Assembly: GCA_028285625.1 (NCBI GenBank)
Contig: JANQOX010000007.1
Location: 1 to 64,000, forward strand
Direction of reading: 5' to 3'
Length of the DNA stretch: 64,000 nt
From: Myxococcota bacterium
GTDB taxonomy: Bacteria > Myxococcota_A > UBA9160 > UBA6930
Below the pieces are notes generated by a model. The model worked only from the letters and a program-made list of their open reading frames with translations, had not been told where the DNA came from and ran no database searches. A program made the translations under genes and the position numbers. Shown here piece after piece: positions 11,394 through 18,667 of this stretch; the first letter of the stretch is position 1; each line of letters starts with the position of its first letter.

Positions 11394-11582
11394 ATGATCG
11401 GAACGATCCTCGGGGGAGCCCTGGCCGTCGCGGCCCTGGCGGCCGCCTGGCTCGCCGTTCAGCTCGCCTGGAGCCGGAGCTTCGGCCTGGACCCGGGAAG
11501 CGACCCCCTCGACTGCCGCGGGGATTGCTTTGGATGCCCGCGAATCGGAAACTGCAAACACGCGAAGGGAGACCCTTCATGA
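11394..11582 (+). CDS. 62-aa single-helix Cys-rich protein, possible Rnf Fe-S maturation factor (NqrM-like role)
   Basis: Unrecognised family. Residues 3-26 form one hydrophobic helix; the short tail has four cysteines, C41-x3-C45-x2-C48-x5-C54, then basic residues. This architecture (one helix plus a compact Cys cluster facing one side) resembles NqrM, which is needed for iron delivery to the NqrD/E centre of Na+-NQR, and also resembles FeoB-associated Cys-rich membrane proteins. No sequence homology to either can be asserted by eye. It lies 4 bases after rnfA and overlaps the FNR gene as ATGA, so it is in the operon. The inferred job is assembling or protecting the RnfA/RnfE iron-sulfur centre. 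The reading frame is well supported by spacing and overlap; the function is not. Confidence 0.7.
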   Translation: MIGTILGGALAVAALAAAWLAVQLAWSRSFGLDPGSDPLDCRGDCFGCPRIGNCKHAKGDPS

Positions 11583-12454
11583 GCGAAGGCGTACGACAGC
11601 TCTCGGACTACGACGTCGGGACCCGCTACCGCGCGACGGTCGTCTCGAGCGAGCGGATCACCCCCGCCGAGACACCGGAGGAGGTGCGCGAGATCGTGCT
11701 CGACGTCGAACGCGAGGACTTCTCCTACGAGCTCGGCCAGTCGATCGGCATCGTGGTCCCCGGCGAGGCCGCGTTCGGTCACGAGCACCACTTCCGCCTC
11801 TACAGCGTCGCCGACCTCCCGGATCGGGGTCCGGGCGGGCGCCCTCGCATCAAGATCTGCGTGCGCCGCTGCAGCTACGTCGACGAGTACAGCGGCGAGC
11901 GGTACCCGGGCATCGCGTCCAACTACCTGTGCGACCTGGCCCCAGGCGCGTCGCTGCAGATCAACGGTCCGTTCGGCCCGGCCTTCGAGGTCCCCGCCGA
12001 CCCGGAGACCGACCTGATCCTGATCGGGAGCGGCACGGGGATCGCACCCTTCCGCGCCTTCATGAAGCGCCTCTACGCCACCGTGCCCCAGTGGCAGGGC
12101 CGGATCTGGCTGTTCCACGGCGCGCGGACAGGCCTCGAGATGCTCTACCGCAACCAGGAAGTCGACGATTTCGTCCAGTACTACGACCGGGAGACCTTCG
12201 AGGCCTTCGAGGCCCTGAGCCCGCGCCCGGACTGGGACGACCCCATCGCCTGGGATGGCGCGCTCCAGCAACGCGGCGCCGAGCTCTGGCAGATGCTGGG
12301 CGAGCCCCGGACGCGCGTCTACGTCGCCGGGCTCGAGAAGATGCTGGAGCAGCTCGACGGCGTCTTCTCGGGCCTCGCCGGCTCGCAAGAGGAATGGGAG
12401 CGCCGCAAGGCCGAGCTAGTGGCGGGCGGCCGCTGGGTCGAGCTGGTGTACTGA
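11579..12454 (+). CDS. plant-type ferredoxin-NADP+ reductase
   Basis: FAD enzyme moving electrons between ferredoxin and NADP(H). 291 aa. The FAD domain shows FRLYSVAD (RxYS motif) and GIASNYLCDL; the nucleotide domain shows IGSGTGIAPFRAF and LFHGARTGLEMLYR; the chain ends in VELVY, with the terminal Tyr that stacks on FAD in plant-type FNRs. It resembles PetH and the reductase part of BoxA, but has no ferredoxin domain of its own. ATG overlaps the Cys-rich gene. Placed last in the Rnf-NifJ operon, it offers a second outlet for reduced ferredoxin, giving NADPH rather than NADH (inference). Confidence 0.9.
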   Translation: MSEGVRQLSDYDVGTRYRATVVSSERITPAETPEEVREIVLDVEREDFSYELGQSIGIVVPGEAAFGHEHHFRLYSVADLPDRGPGGRPRIKICVRRCSYVDEYSGERYPGIASNYLCDLAPGASLQINGPFGPAFEVPADPETDLILIGSGTGIAPFRAFMKRLYATVPQWQGRIWLFHGARTGLEMLYRNQEVDDFVQYYDRETFEAFEALSPRPDWDDPIAWDGALQQRGAELWQMLGEPRTRVYVAGLEKMLEQLDGVFSGLAGSQEEWERRKAELVAGGRWVELVY

Positions 12455-12545
12455 ACGCCTGGACGGCCTTTCTTCGAAACGTCTCGATCGACCCTCGGGA
12501 ACGTCCACCGAAGAGCTACCATCACGCCTTTCTTGCGAGGCACCC

Positions 12546-13244
12546 ATGCCGGGCCTTTGGCACCTCAGCGACCTCGACTGGTTCGAAGAGCTTGCGTCGG
12601 ACGAGGCACAGCTCCTCGAGCGCTCGGCCCTCGTCAAGAGCTACGCGGCCGGTCAGATGATCTTCCGCCCGACGACCGAGCCGCACTCCGTGTACCTGCT
12701 ACGGGATGGCACGGTGCGAATCTTCCGCGTCTCCGGCGAGGGCGCGGAGGCGACCTTCGGCTACGTGCGGCCGGGCGAGGTCTTCGGCGAGCTCACCGCG
12801 GTGACCGGCCACCAGCGAGAGAGCTACGCAGAGGCCGTCTCAGACGCCGAGGTCTGGCAGGTCCCGATCGAGCTGTTCCGCCGGCTGCTCGGCAGCCGTC
12901 CGGGCGTGGGCCGCTCCGTGGCCGCCCAGGTCGGCGACCGACTCAAGCGCATCGAGCGCCGCGTCGAGGGCCTGATGTTCCACGACGCACGGGCGCGACT
13001 CGCGATCGTGCTCCGAGAACTCGGCGAGCACTTCGGCATCCAGAAGGGTCCGGCTCTCGAGATCGACGCGGACTTCACCCAGGGCGAGCTCGCGACGCTG
13101 GTCGGCTGCAGCCGCCAGACGCTGAACCAGTGCGTGCGAGAGCTCGGCGACCTGGGCCTGGCGCGCATGGAGCGCAAGCGGGTCACGCTTCCCGACCCTG
13201 CGGCGCTTCGCGAGTTCATCGACAAGAACCCGCACACCCGGTAG
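12546..13244 (+). CDS. Crp/Fnr-family transcriptional regulator
   Basis: 232 aa. Residues about 25-130 form a cyclic-nucleotide-type effector domain (YLLRDGTVRIFRVSGEGAEATFGYVRPGEVFGEL). The C-terminal winged helix-turn-helix has FTQGELATLVGCSRQTLNQCVREL. The N terminus has no cysteines, so it is not an oxygen-sensing [4Fe-4S] FNR; the ligand is unknown. GAGG precedes the ATG. It lies 91 bases after the FNR-type reductase gene on the same strand, so it may be read with the operon or from its own promoter. It is a natural candidate regulator of the Rnf-NifJ operon, but no matching palindrome was seen upstream of rnfB. It converges on glgP with only 7 bases between. Confidence 0.9.
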   Translation: MPGLWHLSDLDWFEELASDEAQLLERSALVKSYAAGQMIFRPTTEPHSVYLLRDGTVRIFRVSGEGAEATFGYVRPGEVFGELTAVTGHQRESYAEAVSDAEVWQVPIELFRRLLGSRPGVGRSVAAQVGDRLKRIERRVEGLMFHDARARLAIVLRELGEHFGIQKGPALEIDADFTQGELATLVGCSRQTLNQCVRELGDLGLARMERKRVTLPDPAALREFIDKNPHTR

Positions 13245-13251
13245 CCCGCGC

Positions 13252-14994
13252 TCAGCTCTGCTTCGCAGGCCTGCGATACGCCTCGTACAGGTACTGCAGC
13301 AGCATCCGCTGGGTGTTGAAGAAGGACGCATTCAGCGCGATCGCGCTGCGTCGCATCTCCTGGAAGCGAAGCGGCCGGTCATAGAAGGTGGGCACGACGG
13401 CGTACTCGAGCTTCTCGTACAGCGAGACCGCGTCGAGCACGTCGCGGTCCTCGGGGCTCTCGATCCCATCGTCGGCGCCGATGGCCCATCCCGTGACCCC
13501 CTCGACGTGGCCTTCCACCCACCAGCCGTCGAGTACACTCAGGCTGGGCACCCCATTCAGCGCGGCCTTCATGCCGCTCGTGCCCGACGCTTCGAGGGGC
13601 GGGAGCGGCGTGTTGAGCCACACGTCGCAGCCCGCGACGAGAAGGCGGCCGAGGTTCATGTCGTAGTCCGGCAGGTAGACGAGCCCCACCCGGTCGCGCA
13701 GGGCCTCGCGCGTCGCGAAGACCTGGCGGATCAGATCCTTGCCGGGGCCGTCGGCAGGATGCGCCTTGCCCGCGAAGACCAGCTGGATGCGTCCGGTCGT
13801 CTCGGAGATCGAAGCCAGCCGCTCGAGATCGCGTAGCACCAGGGTGAGCCGCTTGTAGGACGCGGCGCGGCGCGCAAAGCCGAGCGTGAGCGCCCCCCGC
13901 TGGATTCCACTTCCGGGGGCCACCGCTTCGATGTGGTCGATCAACGCATCCTTGGCGGCGGCATGGGCCGCCGCGACTTCCTGCACCGGGATGCCGACCG
14001 CCTGGCGCAGGGAGAGCGGATCCGTCCGCCACTGGGGCACGTGACGATCGAAGACCTCCCGCATCGGCCCGCTCACCCACGTGTCGGCGTGGATGCCGTT
14101 GGTGATCGAGTGGATCGGGTAGCCGGGGAACATGCTCCGCGACACCTGCCCGTGGCGCATCGCGACGCCGTTCACGTAGCCCGACGTTCGCAGCGCGAGT
14201 TCGGTCATGTTCAGGTCGTCGTTCTGGCCCACGCTCGCGAGACGGTCGAGCGCAGGGTCGCCCAGCACGCTGCGGACGAGGCTGCGCGGAAAGCGGTCGT
14301 GCCCCGCCTCGACCGGCGTGTGGGTCGTGAAGACGAGCCTCTCGCGCACCGCTTCGAGGCCGTCCCCATGGACGCCGTTTCCGGAACCGCCAGCCTCGGG
14401 CCCCGCGCCGTCGGCCCCGTTCGTGGAGGAGCCCTCGCCGAGCAGTTCCAGCGCGACCAGTGCCGCATGCCCCTCGTTCAGGTGGAACCGGGCCACGCCC
14501 CGGTGCCCGAGCGCCCGGAGCAGCCGCAGCCCGCCGACGCCCAGGATGACCTCCTGACAGAGCCGGTAGCGATCGTCGCCGCCGTAGAGGGTGTCGGTCA
14601 GTTGCCGGTCCTCGGGGCCGTTGTCCGGCTGGTCGGCATCCAGCAGGTAGACGGGGATCACCGAGCCGGTGATGCCGACCACGTCGTACCGCCAGGCGCC
14701 CAGCCGGACGCTTCTTCCCTCGATCTCCACGGAAACGTGCGCGTCCACCGACTGCAGGTGATCCGCCGGGATCCACTGGTCGGCGTCTTCCTGCTGCTGC
14801 CCCGACGGATCGAGGCTCTGGCGGAAGTAGCCGCGGTGGTGGAGCAGGGACACCGCAACGAGGTCGAGGCCGAGGTCGGCCGCGGACCGGATGGTGTCGC
14901 CGGCCAGCACGCCCAGGCCGCCCGAGTACGTCGGGACGTCGGGATCGAGGCCGATCTCCATGGAGAAGTACGCGATCGCGGGACAACTGGGCAC
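13252..14994 (-). CDS. glgP: alpha-glucan phosphorylase, short form (GT35)
   Basis: PLP enzyme releasing glucose 1-phosphate from glycogen or maltodextrin. 580 aa: the compact alpha-glucan phosphorylase type, without the N-terminal DUF3417 of the 850-residue forms. It begins AYFSMEIGLDPDVPTYSGGLGVLAGDT, has HLNEGHAALVALEL, and carries the PLP lysine in GTSGMKAALNG (Lys476). A Gly/Asn-rich loop of about 25 residues (near 195-220) is an insertion. It diverges from the GT4 gene at 15160 and belongs to a glucan-metabolism block with glgB and glgX. Confidence 0.92.
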   Translation of the reverse strand: MPSCPAIAYFSMEIGLDPDVPTYSGGLGVLAGDTIRSAADLGLDLVAVSLLHHRGYFRQSLDPSGQQQEDADQWIPADHLQSVDAHVSVEIEGRSVRLGAWRYDVVGITGSVIPVYLLDADQPDNGPEDRQLTDTLYGGDDRYRLCQEVILGVGGLRLLRALGHRGVARFHLNEGHAALVALELLGEGSSTNGADGAGPEAGGSGNGVHGDGLEAVRERLVFTTHTPVEAGHDRFPRSLVRSVLGDPALDRLASVGQNDDLNMTELALRTSGYVNGVAMRHGQVSRSMFPGYPIHSITNGIHADTWVSGPMREVFDRHVPQWRTDPLSLRQAVGIPVQEVAAAHAAAKDALIDHIEAVAPGSGIQRGALTLGFARRAASYKRLTLVLRDLERLASISETTGRIQLVFAGKAHPADGPGKDLIRQVFATREALRDRVGLVYLPDYDMNLGRLLVAGCDVWLNTPLPPLEASGTSGMKAALNGVPSLSVLDGWWVEGHVEGVTGWAIGADDGIESPEDRDVLDAVSLYEKLEYAVVPTFYDRPLRFQEMRRSAIALNASFFNTQRMLLQYLYEAYRRPAKQS

Positions 14995-15159
14995 TGGGCG
15001 AACCTGCTTCCAACGGCGGGGCCACGACGCTACCCCACAAATCGGCTGACGTGTCCTGAGCCTGACAGCCTCGTGGGCGGGTGGGGATTAGTATGCCCCG
15101 AGTCTGGACGCAAGGGGCCGGCTCGCAGTCGATCCGAGCCTTTCGGGGGGCGCCGCGCG

Positions 15160-16482
15160 ATGCAGTTTCACATCCTCTCCTTCGAGGGTCCCGATGCCTA
15201 CGCGCGCTCCGGCGGGCTTGCGACGCGGGTGATCGGCCTTTCCAACACGCTCGCGCAGCTGGACTGCGAGACGCACCTCTGGTTCATCGGCGACCCGGAG
15301 CTTCCCGGCCACGAGGACGACGGCAAGCTCCACCTCCACCGCTGGTGCCAGTGGGTGAGCCAACACCACCCCGGCGGCGTCTACGACGGAGAGGAAGGCA
15401 AGGCGGCCGACTACAACCGCTCGCTGCCGCCGTTCCTGGCGGCCGAGGCGCTCGTCCCGCACCTGCAGCGCTCGCTGCGCGGCGTCGTCCTGGCCGAGGA
15501 GTGGCAGACCGTCCACGCGGTGCTGCACCTGCACTGGCTGCTCTGCCGCGCGGGACTGCGGGATCGCGTGACGATCCTGTGGAACGCGAACAACACCTTC
15601 GGTTTCGACCGGATCCCCTGGGACCAGCTCCAGCAGGCGGCGACCATCACCACGGTCAGTCGATACATGAAGCACCGCATGCGCGACTGGGGCGTCGAAG
15701 CCCTCGTGATCCCGAACGGGCTCGATGCTTCCGCGTTCGACCCGCCCGACCGCCCCACGGTCCAGGCGCTACGTCGGCGCTTTCGGGATCGCGTGCTCCT
15801 CACCAAGCTCGCGCGCTGGGACCCCGACAAGCGTTGGATGGGCGCACTCGACATCGTCCAGGCGCTCAAGCAGCAGGGAGCCCGTCCGCTGCTGGTGGCG
15901 CGCGGCGGCAGCGAAGAATACGGCATGGACGTCCTGAAGAGCGCCAAGGCGCGCGGCCTGCAGGTGAGCGATCGCGCGGCCAGCGTCCCGGGTACGAAGG
16001 GGCTGCTCGAAGCCATCGAAGACCCCGGCGACGCCGACGTCCTGAACCTCAAGAGCTTCGTCGACACCGAGAGCCGCAGCGCGCTCTTTCGGGGAGCCGA
16101 CGCGGTACTCGCCAACAGCGAACACGAGCCCTTCGGCCTCGTCGGGCTCGAGACCATGGCCGTGGGCGGCATCGCGGCCACGGGCTGCTCGGGCGAGGAC
16201 TACGCCGTCCCGGGCCAGAACGCCCTCGTCCTCGAGACCGACGACCCGCGGGAGTTCATCTCGTTCTTCCATTCGATGCAGCAGGAGCCGCACCGCATGG
16301 CGCAGATGCGGCGCGCCGGACGGGCCACGGCCCGGCGCTACGCGTGGCCCGACGTCGTCGACCGGGTGCTGATGCCGCGGGTCGAAGAGCGCAGCTACGA
16401 GCGACTGGGCGATCTCTCGCCGGCCGACGAATACGTTCCGATCCCCGACCACCACCCCGTCGACCCGGTCGACGCGGACTGA
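15160..16482 (+). CDS. GT4 glycosyltransferase, glycogen synthase-like
   Basis: 440 aa GT-B fold enzyme. The N-terminal half holds SGGLATRVIGLSNTLAQL, like the sugar-nucleotide loop of glycogen synthases. The C-terminal half has TKLARWDPDKRWMGALDIV and the retaining GT4 signature NSEHEPFGLVGLETMAVGG. It lies among glycogen genes, so nucleotide-sugar to alpha-glucan transfer is the likely reaction, but no donor is shown. ATG at 15160 is preceded by a G-rich run at 15145-15150. It converges with glgB, with 10 bases between stops. A 7-bp hairpin (arms 16458-16464 and 16468-16474) sits in its final codons and may help separate the two transcripts. Confidence 0.85.
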   Translation: MQFHILSFEGPDAYARSGGLATRVIGLSNTLAQLDCETHLWFIGDPELPGHEDDGKLHLHRWCQWVSQHHPGGVYDGEEGKAADYNRSLPPFLAAEALVPHLQRSLRGVVLAEEWQTVHAVLHLHWLLCRAGLRDRVTILWNANNTFGFDRIPWDQLQQAATITTVSRYMKHRMRDWGVEALVIPNGLDASAFDPPDRPTVQALRRRFRDRVLLTKLARWDPDKRWMGALDIVQALKQQGARPLLVARGGSEEYGMDVLKSAKARGLQVSDRAASVPGTKGLLEAIEDPGDADVLNLKSFVDTESRSALFRGADAVLANSEHEPFGLVGLETMAVGGIAATGCSGEDYAVPGQNALVLETDDPREFISFFHSMQQEPHRMAQMRRAGRATARRYAWPDVVDRVLMPRVEERSYERLGDLSPADEYVPIPDHHPVDPVDAD

Positions 16483-16492
16483 ACCCGCCGGA

Positions 16493-18667
16493 TCACGGCT
16501 CGCGCTGCAGCACGAGCGCCCCGAGCGGCGGCAGGTCGAGTTCGATCGACTGCTCGAACCCATGCCAGGCCACTTGCGCGGTCTGCACGCGATCCTGGCC
16601 CGGGTAGCCGCTCCCGCCAAACTCGGCCGCGTCCGTCGACAGGACCTGCCGGTAGGACCCGCGGTCGGGAACCCCGATCCGATAGCCCGCGCGCGGAACC
16701 GGCGTGAAGTTCAGCACCGCCACGAGGGAGGCGGACGCATGACGGCGTTCGTAGCTGATGATGGAGTGCTGGCGGTCGCCGCAGTCGAGCCACCGGAAGC
16801 CCGAGTCGGCCCGCGCCAGGGCCGGAGACGAGCGCCCCAGCCCGGCGAGCGTTTCGATCAGCTTCGCGAGGCCGGCCCGCGGCGGGTCGGCCGCCAGCCG
16901 CCAGTCGAGACTCTCGGCGTGATTCCACTCGATGGCGGGGGCGAGTTCGGTCCCCATGAACAGGAGTTGCTTACCGGGCCGCGTGAACTGGTAGGCGAGC
17001 AGCAGTCGCAGGTTTGCGAACTTCTGCCAGGGGTCTCCGGGCATCTTCTCGAGCAGGGGCTTCTTGCAGTGGACCACCTCGTCGTGCGAGAGCGGCATCA
17101 CGAAGTGCTCGGTGTGCTCGTAGATCGCGGCGAAGGTGATCTCGTCCTGGTGGTGGCTGCGGTGGACGGGATCGCGCGCGAAGAAGCCCAGCGTGTCGTG
17201 CATCCAGCCCATGTTCCACTTGAAGGTGAAGCCCAGGCCACCGTCCGCGACGTCGCGGGTCACGCCCTCCCACGCCGTCGATTCCTCCGCCACGGTGATC
17301 GCGCCCGGGAACGTCTCCTGTACTGCGGCGTTGACGCCCCGCAGCAGCTCGATGGCCTCGTAGTTCTCGCGACCCCCATGGACGTTCGGAATCCAGGCGT
17401 CGCCCTCGCGGCTGTAGTCGCGGTAGAGCATTGCCGCCACGGCATCGACGCGCAGCCCGTCGGCGTGGAACGCGTCGAGCCAGTAGAGCGCGTTCGAGAT
17501 CAGGAACGCCCGCACCTCCGGTCGGCCGTAATCGAACACGAGCGTGCCCCAGTCGGGCTGCTCGCCCAGACGGGGGTCCCCGTACTCGTAGAGCGGCTCG
17601 CCGGCGAAGCGGCGAAGGGCCCAGTCGTCACGCGGGAAGTGCGCGGGGACCCAGTCGAGGAGCACGCCGATTCCGCGCTGGTGCAGGTGGTCCACCAGGA
17701 AGCGGAGGTCGTCGGGCGTTCCGTGCCGAGCCGTGGGCGAGAAGTAGCCGGTCACCTGGTAGCCCCAGGACGCCTCGAGGGGATGCTCCATCACGGGCAA
17801 CAGCTCGACGTGGGTGAATCCGAGGCCGGCGACGTGATCGGCGAGCTGCGGCGCCAGTTCGCGGTACGAGAGTGGGGCGCCGCCCGCGTGCCGTCGCCAC
17901 GAACCGAGGTGGACCTCGTAGATCGAGAGCGGCTCGTTGCGAGGATCGGATCGGGCGCGGCGGTCCAGCCAGTCGGCGTCGCCCCACACGTGGTTCGCGG
18001 TCGCCACGCGCGCCGCCGTGGCCGGAGCCTGCTCCATGGCACGCGCGAACGGGTCGGTCTTCAAGCGCAGGTCGCCTGACTGCGTGCGGAGCTCGAACTT
18101 GTAGAGCTCGCCCGCCCTCACCCCCGGAACGAAGAGCTCGAAGATGCCCGTCTCTCCGAGGGAGCACATGGGCTGGCGGCGGCCGTCCCACTGGCAGAAG
18201 TCGCCCACCACGCTGACGCGCTCCGCACCCGGGGCCCAGAGTCGGAAACGCACGCCCGGAACGCCGCGAATCGACAGGGCATGCGCGCCCAGCACCTCCC
18301 ACAGACGGCGGTGCGTCCCCTCTCGAAAGAGGTGGGCGTCGAGCTCGCCGACGCCCACCGGGAACCGGTAGGGGTCATCGCACTCCCATGCGTCTCCGCC
18401 CTCGAACCCGAACCGCAGCCGGTAGCGGGCAGACCGCCGGTTCTCGACGAAGGCCTCGAACAGGCCGTCCACCTCGACCGGCTGCATCTCGATCGCGCCG
18501 GACTCCAACAGCAGCGCGGCCGAGGTCGCATCGGGGTGCCAGGCCCTGACCAGAAGCCCCCGCGCTCCGCGACGCGAGGTCCTCCGAGGGCCCAGGAGGT
18601 CCTGCGGGCGCGAGAGCCGGCCCTCGGCGAGAAGCTGGGCCAGGGTCTGGCGCGAGCGGCGCGTCAC
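16493..18667 (-). CDS. glgB: 1,4-alpha-glucan branching enzyme (GH13)
   Basis: Introduces alpha-1,6 branches into glycogen. 724 aa, the full-length form with two N-terminal CBM48-like segments (first about residues 35-100, second around GVRFRLWAPGAERVSVVGDF), the catalytic barrel and a C-terminal all-beta domain. Catalytic residues visible: nucleophile Asp408 in GLRVDAVAAM, acid/base Glu461 in VAEEST, and Asp of LSHDEVVH. GTG start overlaps the glgX stop by 4 bases, so it is coupled to glgX and is the last gene of ppdK-glgX-glgB. Confidence 0.95.
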   Translation of the reverse strand: MTRRSRQTLAQLLAEGRLSRPQDLLGPRRTSRRGARGLLVRAWHPDATSAALLLESGAIEMQPVEVDGLFEAFVENRRSARYRLRFGFEGGDAWECDDPYRFPVGVGELDAHLFREGTHRRLWEVLGAHALSIRGVPGVRFRLWAPGAERVSVVGDFCQWDGRRQPMCSLGETGIFELFVPGVRAGELYKFELRTQSGDLRLKTDPFARAMEQAPATAARVATANHVWGDADWLDRRARSDPRNEPLSIYEVHLGSWRRHAGGAPLSYRELAPQLADHVAGLGFTHVELLPVMEHPLEASWGYQVTGYFSPTARHGTPDDLRFLVDHLHQRGIGVLLDWVPAHFPRDDWALRRFAGEPLYEYGDPRLGEQPDWGTLVFDYGRPEVRAFLISNALYWLDAFHADGLRVDAVAAMLYRDYSREGDAWIPNVHGGRENYEAIELLRGVNAAVQETFPGAITVAEESTAWEGVTRDVADGGLGFTFKWNMGWMHDTLGFFARDPVHRSHHQDEITFAAIYEHTEHFVMPLSHDEVVHCKKPLLEKMPGDPWQKFANLRLLLAYQFTRPGKQLLFMGTELAPAIEWNHAESLDWRLAADPPRAGLAKLIETLAGLGRSSPALARADSGFRWLDCGDRQHSIISYERRHASASLVAVLNFTPVPRAGYRIGVPDRGSYRQVLSTDAAEFGGSGYPGQDRVQTAQVAWHGFEQSIELDLPPLGALVLQREP

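Noticed and set aside
12546..13244. Crp/Fnr protein as an oxygen-sensing FNR
   Set aside because: No N-terminal cysteine cluster is present.
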